DNA of 64,000 nt, from contig JAFFSR010000229.1 in assembly GCA_017163975.1 (NCBI GenBank), positions 13,782,001-13,846,000 on the forward strand, read 5' to 3'. Made by a program: the position numbers and the translations under genes. The notes under the pieces were generated by a model. That model did no database searches and was not told the DNA's origin. It saw only the letters and a program-made list of their open reading frames with translations. This DNA comes from Anastatus disparis (Eukaryota > Arthropoda > Insecta > Hymenoptera > Eupelmidae). This document shows positions 14,101 to 29,100 of this stretch, in pieces (the stretch's first letter is position 1; every line of letters begins with the position of its first letter).

Positions 14101-17100
14101 TTTAATGAGTTCTCTTGTTTGATTATTTTATGTAACCATTGCAAGCGTAAATATATAATTGAATATACTGTGCAAGGAAAACGTATATTAAACATTGTTG
14201 TAAAAGGTGCTTATTTTGCATTAATAAATTGTTGTAAATTGAAAATATTTAGGTCTTAGTATATAAAATTTACATTCAATATTTGTCATAAACAATTAAT
14301 TAATTTTGAGTGAATATTCAAATAATTTCCAGATTATAAATTTTTTTTTATATGCGTTCGCATTAATGGATTCTAAAGTAAAAAATAACAATAAAAACAT
14401 AAGATAAGTTTATAATTTGTTATTCAAGTTAAAATCAGTTATTTTTTTTCTAAAAGTTAAACTCCGATGCAAGAATTATCGTATCGTAATTTTTCCTACC
14501 TATCGAGTAATAAATCCTTGCCTTAGCTTCTCATTTTTTTTATCAATTATCTTGGAATTTATTGCCTTTAATAATTCTCTTTTTACGCGAAGAAAAAAAA
14601 GCTCGATCGATATAAGTTTCTTTTTTTATTATGAATTGCATTTACCTGCTGCGCCTGGTCACGAATTTTGCCAAAGCTATTTTGCATAGCCGAGCAAGTC
14701 AATAATTCTGTGCGACCCATTAGCGACAAGTATTCGGCTACTTTGTCGTAAACGCCTTGCTCCATGAACTGAAAAGATGTAAAATAAACATTTGTTTAAG
14801 TAATTTACCATTTTTGGAGATTATTTTTAGTTTATTTTTATGTGTATAAATTCCAAATTTATATAATTTTAAATGGAATGATAAGAGATAAAAGAATACA
14901 TAACAATAATACTTACTTGCATTGTTTGTTGTAAGTCGATTACGAAATATCTATTTTGATGAGCATTGGCCGCTGAGAGCGCGAGCAGGTAATCGTTACG
15001 CGCGCCCGTTGATTTTTCTTCCAGTGCGTCTCTTTTTGAGCTTACCTTTAATTATTCGAATATAGGAAAATTAGAAAGTTAATTAATTGAAAAGGTTAAT
15101 TTTTTTTTACTTCTTGAAAAGATATCTTTATAATTTTTAAAGTAAGAACAGATAACTTGAAAATTTATGTCTTAGGTTTTTCTTATATTTACGCGATTTG
15201 AAAAATGCTTCTTATGAATAAAAATTTTTTAAATATTTCTGAATGATGCACTTATTCATATAATTAGTTAAGTTTTAAAAAACATTAATTATAGTATATA
15301 TCGTTTATGTTATAATTTAATGAAAATTAATTTACTTTTGCGCTGTTCTTCTGCAAAGACGTTATCGATTGGAAGAAAGAACCTTTTTTCTTCTTCAGCC
15401 TGTAATTGAAAAAGAAAGAAAATATTTATTAGTAGTTATTGATACATGCAATGAATCCTTTTATTCATAATTAACATTCATCTATTATTGGTTAATGATT
15501 TTTAATAATTTTTTATAAAGTAAAAAATATTATCTAAACATTGTCTTTAATGTAATAAAAATCCAATTAATTTTTAACATTTACAATGTATCAGAAAAAA
15601 AAACAAACCGGTAAAATATATTTTAATGATTGATGAATACGGCTAATTTAACAATTATTTATTTAATAATTGAAATAACGATTGACGTTTAAATGCCTTT
15701 TGCACTGTTGATGCGCATACGCAATATTATAGATTTTTGCTTTTAGAAGCTTACAATTTACATGCACTGCTCGATATATCAAAATAAAAGTACAAATTAG
15801 TTAAAAAAATTAATTTCATACTCTAAAATAATAAAATCATAACGATTTCAACTGAATCCAAAGGAATTTGGCGAGGAAAAAAGTTATTTTTAAATTTTAT
15901 TCCGTCTGATATATTGTTTTACATTTTGAATTATTAATTTGAATAATGATTAACGAAAGAAAGAAGTAATATAAAAGCGTACTTTTCTTCAATATCCTTC
16001 GCTTTGTCTCGCACATCGTGAGCACTGTGTTCCTCGTCGAAATATAGTTTCTTTGTTTTATCGACATCTTGCACGCAAGTTTGCAACTCCTTTTGTACTA
16101 CCATTAATTGGTCAACTGCCTGCAAAAATTATTTAAACAGTTTAGCAGTTATTTTTAGCATATTTTTTTTGTATTTTTCACATTTTATAAACATTTTTTT
16201 ATCAAAAAATACAATGATATTATTTTATACGGGTTTAGCGATTAAATTGAAATTTTTTATCCTTACTCTTTTTTTTAATTAAAAATACTGAGATTCTTGA
16301 AAATTAAATTACTTTAAAAATTTGGATTTGAAGTTTGGATTTGAAGCTTGGATCCGCATATTTTAAGAACATTTTAAAAACATTTTCTTATTATCTTAAT
16401 AAAATATGAACATTTCTAAAATTTAATTCACCTAAATGTAAATCTAAAATAAAAATATTCAAATAAAGTTTACATTCAATTTCCAAACTATTAAATATTC
16501 CTAACATGTTGCATGAAACAAATAAGGTTTTCATTCACTTAAATAAATGACTGAATCCATACCAATTCGCAGAGGTCGAGGGCATTTATGTCATCGAATC
16601 GCTTGAGAATATATATATATACATATACATGTATACATGACCATTCTTATCATTTTTTTATTCGATCTACCCGTTAATAAAGATAGGAAAAAAAATTAAA
16701 TTATCGAAAAATTGATTAGCTATCGAAAAAGTTATTTCCTTTCTTGAATTTTTTCTTTGCATTTGTAAAATTAAGAGTATTTATAAAACACATTTATCAT
16801 TTGTATTTTTTAAATAAGTTAAAATTTGAATGATTATAAATTATCTGTTAAAAGTATTAAATTTTTAAAACGGGAAAATAAAATTTACCTTTTTGGCAAT
16901 TTGAACCTTGTGCATCTTTAAACTTTTTGCTTCGTCTGCTATTTGTGATTGAAATACCTCGACGGCAGCAAGTCGCGCCCGCGCGAGTTTTTCGTTTTCC
17001 TCCAATACCGTCCTCCAAACATTCCACATATTCCTGAAAATTATCATGTTATTCGTCAAGGTTTTTAATTGTCGTCATTTATAATAATAAGATAAAGATT

Positions 17101-20100
17101 TTCATTTATTTTTTTGTGAAAACAATTAAACTTTTTTAGAATTATTATTTTTGTAAAATATTTAATTCTAGCATTTCACTATAGCAATTAAAATGAGTGA
17201 GATCGTCAGTGGCTCACACGGTAGAGCGTAGGATTCGTAATCTCGAGGTCCCGAGTTCGAATCCCACTCTCGGCGGCTAATTGATCAAGCATCACTGTAT
17301 ACGATATACATGCTTTGTTCACAAACACACTGGTGACCTCCGTCGCTAATTAGCATCGTAACGATGGTATAAATACAGCGAAGTTAAATAAATTAAAAAA
17401 AAAAAAAATTGTATTCTACTTCGTATTAAAAGAATAATTTTTTTTTAGAAAAAATCTTTTGTTTCTAAATAAATTTCGAACTTACCATCTTTCATCAGCG
17501 TTGTCGAGTTTCAAGTCAGGAATATTTGGAATCTTTTTGTTTAGGTACGCTGAGGATATTTTTAATAAAGCCTGTAAAAAATTAAATTTTTAATGATGCG
17601 TGACAAATCTTAATTATGCATTAAAATTATAAATATTAAGCTAGTAATATACGTACTTCCGAGTAGGATTTTTCGATAGCCGACTTTTTGACGACGAAAC
17701 TTCTGCAAATTAAAGAACATTCATATTAGTGTATAAATCAATCGATTATTAAATAAATTGTATTTTTTTGAAATAATATTGAATTCGGAATAGGAAAAAT
17801 TTATGGATTATATGTTGAGTTATATTTTAAAGAAAAAGTATTTTATTTCATATAAAAAAGTAATTTAAAAAGTATAAAATGAAAAATTTTCATTTTTGTG
17901 CGTTTTATATTTTCTAGAAATTTCATTGTTCTCTTTTTTATGTGTATTTTTCTTGAAGAAATAGTTACGCGAATTCAAAATGTAACTTTATTTTTTGTAT
18001 TACACTCTTTTTCAAAATGACCCCTGTTAATATGAATTTTTCGTTACATGTAAAAAATGTAGAATTAACACAAGTATTAATTTTTTTTTCTTTTCTACTG
18101 TTGAAATTGCAAAAAGATATGTGCGTATGAAAATAAAAAATATTATTCTGTATTCAATAAAAAGAGCCAATTTCATCAAGTTTTAAAAAAATACAAATCA
18201 CGCCATTCAACTGAAGTTATAAAAAGATTTTTATATTAAAAAATTTTTTTTAACTTTAAAAAAAAATTATTATTATATAAAAATCACTAATGGTTAAGTA
18301 TTAAATATCATATATTAACTTAGTTTTCATAAAAATTAATTTCACTAGTCTAAAAAGTATTTATATTACTTTTTACTTTAACTGCATCAACATTATTGCA
18401 TTTTTATAAAGTTATATTTTTATTCTTTCCATTGATTATACATAAATAATAAATTAAAATGTTTTTGCAAAATCTGAAAAACTTTTCAATTATAATATTT
18501 CTCTTGTATACTTTGATAAATAAATTTGCTCTTTTATGACCACTTTATTTATTTTTGCAGTTTATATAAACACACACTGCTCGCTCTATATTTACTCCAT
18601 GAATATGAATTTTTTTTGTTGACCTGTGTATGCACTATTCCGTTTTTATAAAAATTAATTAACTTTTAAATCTTTCCTGGTACAAATTGAAGACAAATTT
18701 AGACCAAGAACTGGTCATTTATCACATTTTAAAACTGATTTTGGTCATAAATTAATATAATTGATAAAATTACTCTGATTTTTAACAGAATTTAGTTTGA
18801 TTTATTTTCAGAAGTTTTTAAATGTCGTAAATTTTCAATTTTTAAATAAATATATGAGATTGTTAAAATTTGTTCTATTTTTATTTCTTATTTAAATAAA
18901 TGAGTAAAATTCGTGAAGTCTCATTGAAACATAAAAAAGTTAAAATAATATTTAACGACTTCTTCCCGCTCGTCATCAATTTCAATCAAACGAAAAAAAA
19001 AAAAAAATGCTCTGAATTATCTATTAAAAAAAAAGAAAGAAAAAAAAAAGTTCGAACCAAAGTGGGGGTGGTTAGCAATCAATTCGTGCATCGTCCTTTA
19101 TATAATGCATCTTAGATGAAGGTTTGTGATGCATACACTCGCACTCTTGCACACACACACATTCACGAAATAATCGATGATATACACAGCGGCGAGAGAA
19201 AAGGAGGGAATAGGTATAAAAGCAAATATAGGCGTAGTAGTATACGTAGTAGGAAGTTTCGTTGAGCGAGAAAGCCTTACCGGATGTCTTCGAGAAGGTC
19301 GCACTCGTGCTGATTCTTCGCTTGTAATTTTGCTGCCTGCTCTGAGTGGACGTTCTTGAGAAATTTCGCGTAATTCCCCTGTGAACAGATAAAAAAATAA
19401 AATTAATGATTAAGCTGATGGATTACATTTTTCTTCTTTTATTCAGTAATTAAGACCTTTTTTTCAGGAATCAATACTATTTTTTGGTCAGAATTTTATA
19501 GTTCAGAGTAGTGAAGTCATGCAATATTTTATAACGCATTAAAGTTAATTTTTTTGTAACTACAATGAATTCTTGTGGTTTTAAAGGCGAATCTCTGAGA
19601 CCTTCAATCCGATAAACTTTTTTTTTTAAACAATTTTTCAATAGTTACTATTCCACTGTATTAAGATACACATTTTTTAATTGCTTTCAAATTTTCTGAT
19701 TAACATAAAAATTGTATAAAAAGAGAAAAATTTTTGGAGGTCTTAAAGAAATATAGATCATGCCATTAAATTAATATTAAAATAAACTATTAGATTATTT
19801 TTGTAACTCTAAAATGAAAAAATTTGAGATCAACTAAAGTGATGTGCAATTTAATATAACAGGATAAAAACTGTTCAAGAATTATTTAAAATAAGTAACC
19901 TATAAAGTTAAAGTATCTGAAAATTTTCCATAAAAGAAATCACTTTTTATAATTAAGCTGTACTGAAATTATTTTACTCATACGTTTCACTTTAGAAGTT
20001 ATTCGTAGAAAAAAAATATAATATGAACAAAGAATTTCAGGATTTAAAAAATATATAATATGCAAGATACAATTTTTTCATTAAAATATATTTTACTTTT

Positions 20101-23100
20101 TTAAATATATTATTATTAACATAGAATAATTTAAACACAAGACTTTAAAAAAGTTATGAAACTTTTCGCCTTTAAAGATTGATTGAATCCAGTTAAAATT
20201 AGAGATGATATTCGAAAAAATAAATAATTCATAGACATATAATATTCTAAAATTTCTAATGGATATTAAATTTAATTAAGGCCACCGGTTTATGGATAAA
20301 CATTATATCAACAATTAATTATACTGAGAATAGCCCGATGGTCTATATAATATTGAATTTCGAACGCTGTAAACGTAATATGCGGTTTACGTTTAAACCA
20401 TAAATTATTTACTAAATTAATTTTGTATTATGAATTATTTATATTTCTTAAAGATGGAAATATGGCATAGTAATTGTTTTACAAACAATAAATTGAATAA
20501 CGCCAAACTATATCAAAGTGGATATACGTTGATATTATGATTTGAAGATTAATTCATATCGAGATAAAGTAGCATTACTTCGATATTAAAATTCAATTAA
20601 AAAAACATTGATGCTGCTAAAAGGACGAGCTAAAGATTGAGATGAAAAGTCCACGGATTAAATCTAAATTCAATTGGACTTAAAATGAGTTTTGTCGAGA
20701 AGAATGTTTCCTATGATTTTATCTATACAACAGTAATTAGTAGAAAAGATATCATATTATTATTTGTAATGAAAGTTTACTTTTGTTTTCGAAAAGGAAA
20801 AATTAAATTTAAATTTAATAAATCATAATTAAATCTTTTACGTGGCCGCTAATCTTATTAAAATAAATAAAATTGATATTATAAGAACGTGAATATTTAT
20901 GTATTTAAAAATTATTTTAGTTATCTAAAAAAAATATTACTAATACAATAAAAACATTCACTAATGAAAAAGATAAACTACGTGTAATTTCATTAATGAA
21001 ACTAATAAAAAAATCAAACAAAAAAATGTATTCTCAATATAATATTTCCTAAATTAATAATAGCACTCATCTGAAGCACGAAGGATGAAACCTATTATAA
21101 AGAAACTTGTTAACTAAACAGCATAGAGGCGCAGTGATTCCTATAGAAAGAAGCCGTCTCCCCTTGCGCTCTTGACGTTCAACGCAAAACATAATCAACA
21201 GCTGCTTTGAATCTCGCTATCATAGTTTGAGGAAGAAGAAAAAGGAGAAAGAAAAAAAAACAGGTGCACAAGACCTACATATACATCAGCAAAGTTCCAC
21301 GTAGAATATGTGCGTTAATTGTATATACGGGAGAGAGTAGTTTCGTATTGCAGGGGCGGCGCCAATGGCATAAGGGCTAAAATTGCACATATACAATGTG
21401 CAGGAAGGTTAGAGTGAAATCGATCGTTTTGTCGACGTTGACCGTTTTCTTTGCTATGTGTCTGTGTTCAATTGTGCCGACTACACGAGCAACTATTTTG
21501 TTCGGGAAAGATACTTCAGCCGTTTAATCTATACGCGTGGACCTACTTGCTACATTGTCGATGTAGTTTTATTTCAACGGAAATTCATTTTGTCACAGAG
21601 AACGAGTTATCATTTTTCAATAATATTATACGTTTGTTTTGTGTTTTTTTAAAAACTTTTCTAGCTATTACAAATTTATTTTGATTTTATTAGAATTTAA
21701 AGATTTCTATGTGAAAAAAGATTGTCGTTTTTAGTAAAACAAGATATTATAAGAAAAATGCATTTAAAGTTTAAATTTTTATCTCAAAATTTTTCTTCGT
21801 TGAATGTAAAAAAAAATAATTATTTAAAATTTTTACTTCACAAAGTGCAAAAAAATCGATTTGACAAAAAAAATGAAATGACTTATTTATCTCAATTCTG
21901 TACCTTCTTCCCTCAAGGAAAATTAAGAGCATACTATGAATTTGTTTTTAATACTTTATCTCTCAAAATCAAATAAAAAGATTTTTAAATCAGGAAAAGC
22001 AGTGCAAAAATAAAAAAAGTCTGTTCGAAAAATTTACAGAAAATATGTTTACTATTTTGACGTTACTAAATAATGAAATTTATAGAACTGTTGAAAATTG
22101 GAAAAATTTTCTAAACATACATTTAAAATATAATAAACATTTAAAATATATCACATTAAATGTGAATTTTTTTTTCTTCGTAAGAAAAAACTAGATAAGT
22201 TTTGTTAAAATTCATAAAAATAGAATTAAATCTATATCGATTGATGAAAAAATAAATCAACGTATAAGTAGTTAATGCACGGACATGGTCAGACATGGCA
22301 AGTATAAAAATAAATCGTTCAGAAAAGAATATGCGTGCTAGAAAAATAGTATAAATTAAGCATAGATAGAGGGATAATAATTATTTTAACATACCCCCAT
22401 AGTCGTATTCTAGATACGTTATATTCTATCTTAATAAAGACACTCCAAGTGAAATAATAATTTAAAGTTCTCTTTCGTATAAACCATTTTTATTAATAAT
22501 TAAAAGTTTTCAAATTTTTCACAATTCATATTTCTTTCGGTTTCGACAGTAAAACAAATGATGGTAAAACTTTATTTCAATTTAACTTTGTGTTTTTGAT
22601 GACGAAACTGCGTCTTCAATAGATTTTATAATACTACATTTATGAGCGAGTTTAGCATGTAACCGTATGGGCCAACACCTTCGTAATGTTTTATGTTGTT
22701 TTGATGCTTGTGACGCAAGTTGGAGCATCTTTGTATATAAGCGCCATTATAATTCAGAAAAACGGTTTGCACGTGCCCTTCCTACTCCTGCTTTTAGTTA
22801 CGTTAAAATTTTTGCTTATTACTTAACAGGACGCACTCGAAATTTAAATTCATTAACTAATTTAATGAATAAATAAAATTTTGGTTATCGAGTAATCTGA
22901 GATATAAAAATTGATTTTTTAAATAAAAATTTTGACAAATATTCTGAATTTATAAATTGTCTGTGTATTTATAGATTTAGTTGAAATTCATAAATAAGTT
23001 TTTATTCATGGAGTACAGGATAATTTGGTATTCAAATACGTGTTCATTATGAATAGATCGATTGGTAAATGTATCTTTCATTTTATGCAAATTATATAAA

Positions 23101-26100
23101 CAAAGATACTTGATATTCATAATTGTATGTCAGGATTGTCATAATTTAACAAGTAAAAAATGTATAAAAGTTCGTTATAAAATTATTAGATTTTTAAGGT
23201 TTTAGAATAATATAATTTAATTCTTAAGGTTTAAAGCTTGTAAATAAAATTATTTCAATTGTTTACTAAACTAAATTACTATTTTCCAAAAATTTATTTT
23301 TTTAGAGACTAGAAATTGTTGAATGTACTTTGGTTTATGTTGTAAATGAAATTTCCTAGTTTACGTTTCACTCAAAGATTATTAAATGCATTTTCTTAGA
23401 ATACATGATAACGAAAGTTCGTTATAAAATATTTAATTATAAAATTAAATCGATTATTTTTTTCATAAACTTTGTTGTTCAATTAATATTTTAGTAAATT
23501 TTTTGTTGATGACCTTTTAAATTCATAAACGTGTAATAAAAAAAAATTAAACAAACTTTTAATTAAATTTTATATGATTTATGAATAAATCTTTGTAATT
23601 ATAAAGTTTATAATTTTTAGTTTCTTTAGCAGGATAGTCTTAATGTTTGTTATCTAAAAAAAAACTATAATACTTTGTTTAATTTGTTAAACCAAGAACA
23701 TTATTTGAAGTTTAGCATTAAACTTTTGTTGGAATAAGATTGTATTTCTTGTTGCTGTCCTATAAAAAGGTCGAGTGAATGTTGACACAAAAGCTTTAAT
23801 GGACAAGTAATACATTTCGTGGAATGTTTTCGAAATAAGCTGTAAATTTTTACGGAGCAATGGTGCTATAAGAACTGTTTTGTAAAACATTTTTTTCAGT
23901 TTTATTTCCACAGGATTAATCATATTTTTGTTCTTTATACATAAAAATCACGTCTCGGTTTGGATGCCTAAAGTTATAATTTTGTACCTCATGTTTATGT
24001 ATAAATAAATACAAAAGATTAAGTTGAAACATAAAAATCGGGACATACACTCGATTTTAATATAAGTGAATAAATATATGCAGCTTCTTGTTTTATCTCA
24101 GAAAATATGCTTTTGACTTTTTTATAAAAACACGCTTTTCACATTTTGCAGATTCATCAACGTTACGGGGTTTTATGAGTCATAAAGTTATATAAATGTG
24201 ATGCCATATATCATCGTTGAAAATTTAAATTTTAATCAACAAAGTATTGAGCACACATATGCAGATTTTGATTTTTATTAAACTATCAAGCGAAGCCGGT
24301 TACACTTTTAAAGTTTGAGTTTAATGCTCGAAATTTGATTATATTTAGTTACGGTTCAGTTGGTTTAATTGCAAATTAAAAATTCTGTTGTCTATCCAAA
24401 CATGAAGCAAGAACAGTTTTTCTTTTTAATTTGTGTTAAAAATTTCATAAACTTTTTTTCATATCCCAGTTATTCGTAATTAACTTACGAAAACATCTTA
24501 AGATTCGTACATCGTCTAACTCCTAATAAAAACTCATGGCTCAGCACGTTTCTCTAACGAAGTATTTCCTCTTTAAACACGACGACTTTTTTTCATAAAT
24601 TATCGCTAATCTTCAAAGGCCGGTAGTCATAAATGTAAAAAGGAATAATTTTTTAAAAGATAAATCAATTTAATTTTAATAACATCCTAGTGTAAAAACA
24701 AATATTTAGAACAATTTCACATTAATTAAGAAACATAGGCTGGAAATCAATTAAAAACAAAACTAATTAAAGATTGTTAAGATTTGTTTTAAGAAAGTTG
24801 TTTACTTTTGTATTGAGCTGACATATTTTAATTTGTTTTTATATATACAACTGTTTTAATTAATAATGATTGGTAATAAAAATATTCCATACTAATTATG
24901 AATACAATAAAATATCATTTTATAGTTTAAATGATTCATTTATCGATTGATTATTTGGAAACCTTAATCAATCAATTCCTTTTTTAGTATATTTAAGTAT
25001 GTTTAACTATTTTTTGTGTAATGTAAAGTGCTTGAACGAATCACAGATTAATGCTTATTACCAAATATTTAGAAGGTATATAACAATGTTTATGAAAAAT
25101 TTCGATTAATATAGGAAATTTGAGTCTTGAATTATATCTAATTTCAAAATGCTAAAAAGATACTTGCGCTTGTACGATTAATTATGTCATTCATTTAATA
25201 CAACTTAAAATTTTTTTAGAAGTATACCTAATGTTTTACTGAATTTTACCGTTTATTTAATCATACGGTTAGGTAAAAACAGTGAAAATTTAAAATAATA
25301 CACTCAAAATGTAATTAAATACTGTTAAAACTGAATCCACGAGCTGATGAGATGTTTGAAATATGCAAATCAACGAAATTTAAATTTAATTTTCTTTAAA
25401 AAGATTCTATTTTCAAACTGATAAATATTTATAAAAATCATTAAGAATTCTCTTAAAACTTTAATTAAAACAAGATCAATTTGTGCATCTGTTAAAAATA
25501 CAATTAATACAAAATATACTTTAGATTAATTCTAATTTGTTTTTCTTTCCTTAAATTAAATTTCACTTTTACGTAAGTTGTCGAATACTGAAAATTTACA
25601 ATCACATAATTAAGTGTTGATAGTTCAATGTAATTTTATACATTTACGTTCTATACCAATACAATTTTCATGTTTTTGTGCATTTCAAGAGTACACAATT
25701 TTTGCATATCATAAAAAGTGAAAATTTGTAATAATACGTTAATAAAATATAAAAAAAATCTTTAAAAAATAATTTCTATTAAAAATGAATGTGTATAAAA
25801 GTAAATTGACATAAGAATAAGATTATTTGCTATCGTAATTTAAAAAATCTTAATTCGCAATGACAAAACGTATAATGTATATAAATTGTAATTTAAAAAA
25901 CTAAAGTACGATAAAACTTGTTGAAACTTAAAGACGTCATGAGCAGATATAAGTATGTTACGAGACTTCAATTAACTTTACAAAGGTCATTTTTATACAG
26001 ATTCAACTTTCACCTAACTCATATTCCTGAATTAATGAAAACATTTCCTATATATAGAGAGAGCTGCTTGCTTTTATAAATTTTACAAAATCCAATAAAG

Positions 26101-29100
26101 TTTAATTGAAAAAATACCGATACTTGAATGAATACAAATTGGAAAATAAAAAATTTTTCTTGTTTCGAAATTGTATTAATGAAATCTATAAAAATTTTGT
26201 AATTATTGTACTTGTTTGCATTAATGCTCTATCTATCTTTATTAAATTTATTTTATTATATTACGTTAAATCTAATTTAATCAGATTTATAAAATTGATT
26301 AAAATCTTTTCAAATAAGAAATTTTAAAAATGAATTTTATAAAATGTAATTTTATTTTAATATTCAAAATCTTAAAGCTTTTGAAAATAATTGAATTGAT
26401 ATTAATAGTAACTTATTATATGAAACAGATTGAATTTCACAATTCATTGAAGAATATTACCTGGAAAGAAGCTTAAAATCCTTACGAAATCATTGATTGA
26501 CTCGCAAAAAATAGTTAAAAAACGATTGTACAAACGCGTACACATTTAAATTTAAATAGAAAAAATTTCTTCATTACTTCGATAAAGTGCTAACGTAAGC
26601 GTCCTGAGAATTCGTATGATCTTTAACTTTTATTTTCTACTTTCTTTTTTTTTGCATTCGTAATTTCATAGGCTATGTACGTTCATTCCCAAAAGAGTTT
26701 AAAAGTGATCGCGTGAACGAGTCGCGAGGGGATAAACAAATCATTGATTCTCTAAGTGCACTTGCGTGTGTGATCTCGTTTGCTTACAGTTGAACACGTA
26801 TTTGCATGCTAATTAAAAAAAAAAGGATTGAATATTGGCTGGACCGTACTATTGGATTAACAAGTGTTTATTCATTTCAAGTTATGAAAAAAAGATCATG
26901 AAAAATTGATACATAAATGGTAATTTTTTTTATTTATTGATTAATTTATGTTTAATGGATTCGAAAATCTTTAATTTTCCAAATAATTTTTTTAATGTTA
27001 AAAGAAAGTAGTAATTAATTATTTGAATTTATTAAACATTATATATGGATATTAAATTTGTACTCATCTATTAGTTTGGTCTTAACGTCGCTGTATTTAT
27101 GTCATCATTGCAATGCTAATTAATGACAGAGATTTTGAGCATGTTTGTGAACGAAGCACATGTAACGTTACAGTGGTGCTTGTGTAAATTGGGCGAAATT
27201 GGAATTCGAACTCGGGCCATCGAGTTGCCAATCAATCGCTCTACCGAGTGAACCACTAATGTCTGCAATTTATTACTTTTAGTTTGAAAAATGCATTAAT
27301 ATGAACACATACAGGCACACATATATGTTCGTGATTTTAGACATTTTTTTGAGAACCAATTATATGACCATAATTATTATTTTACAATAAAACTCAAAAA
27401 TCTACGTATTAGTTAGAAAATAATTTTTAATTGTAAATGATAAGATTTTTTTAAACTTTTTTAAATAATAATTTAATGCTAGGTATTATTTAAAATATTT
27501 TTAAAACTTTTATAAAGGATTTGATTTTGCCATTTATCTTTTTGAAAAATTGCTCGACTCATTTATTAACGTCAAAATGTAAAAGCGATAAGCTGAAAAA
27601 TAAAAATAAACTTTTAATTTGAAAATGTTGCATGTAATTGCTTTGATAAGCAAATTACATAAAAATCATTAATTCGTTTTTTCAGGATTTGCGAGGAAAC
27701 GTGTAAAAATTTCTTCCTTTACGCGAGCAAACAGAAACAAAACACATCATCGCTCGTGTCAATAACCTTCCACGCAACACCGAAGGCATAGCATATAAAC
27801 ATGCGCGGTTTTAACTATTTCTTATCACGATTTCTCAATAACTAAACTTTTCTCATAGTTATATCAAAACTTTTTTTTAACATACATTTTTTTAGCAATA
27901 AATCTTCTTTTTATAGATTATTTTCAAGTCAATTTTTTAGAGCATCTTCTATACACATGAATTCTTCAAGCGATCTTAAATTTTCAATGTCAGCCTATAT
28001 TTTATACATTTTATAAAATCATGATAAACTGTTACCTTATTAAAATTGCAAAAGTAAAACCAAGTCTAATAGTCGTTATAATATATTTAAATGATGCATA
28101 AAAATTAAAAAAAAAAAAAGATAGCATGAATCAAATGTGAGCTTATATATTACACATTATATTGTTTTTTCAACGAAGATTAATTATAGAACTATTATGA
28201 CTAAGAATAATTAGAGATGTAATTAGAAATTCTTGTTTATTTAATGTAAAAATATTTAAAAATAGATTTTTATAAAATTATATTGCAGTAAAAAATAATT
28301 CTATTTATAAAGTAATTGATGCTTTAATAGCTATTTAATAATAAATTCATTGAAGCTGTTTACATAAAAAATAATCAATTTTTTATATAAATTATTAGTA
28401 AACAGTGTTGCAGATGTTAAGATATAAACAGTTAAATTGGTAACGTATAGGTTATGATGTAAAAAATTAACCTTTAGGACTGCGAAGAAAACAATATGAT
28501 GCACAAAAAATGTAATAAATTGAAAAAAAACGTAAAGAATTTAATAAAATTCTATGTATACGTACGTATATTAAAAAATTGACTTCCAGCTAGCTATACC
28601 CTATGTGAAGACCAATATACAAAGTTCCGAATTTTGGAATTTTATTTAAAAAATTTTTCGATTCATCCATTAATTTTGTTTAAAAAAATTACTAAACAAA
28701 ATTTTCAAAACAAAATTTGAAAATTTGAAAAATTGAAACGTCGATAACTGCGTGTTAATGTACTCTATTATTACATTTATATAAAGTTATAATTACAGGT
28801 CTTACGAATTTGGAAACGCTTCCAAGGTAGCAATTAAATTGTTTAAAAAAAATCAACTTTTTTCAATTGATCGAAACTTGATAGCGTGCTCTTGACAAAA
28901 TCAGTTTTCATTCAATCGATCGGGCTTTGTGTATACAAATATACTATAAAATGTAGAAATTTAAATGCCAAAATTGAAAAAAATTTTTTAAGAAATTATG
29001 TTAGAATGCATGATGCATGTAAAAACATATAAAACCATTTAATTTTCGTCGTCCTATAAATTAAAGCTTCGCCTAGAAATGCATTTTGTAAAAGAAATGA

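Noticed and set aside
19098..19359. Short open frames on both strands around nervous wreck exon 2
   Set aside because: They are not in the F-BAR frame and extend into the intron; the exon frame alone gives the family sequence.
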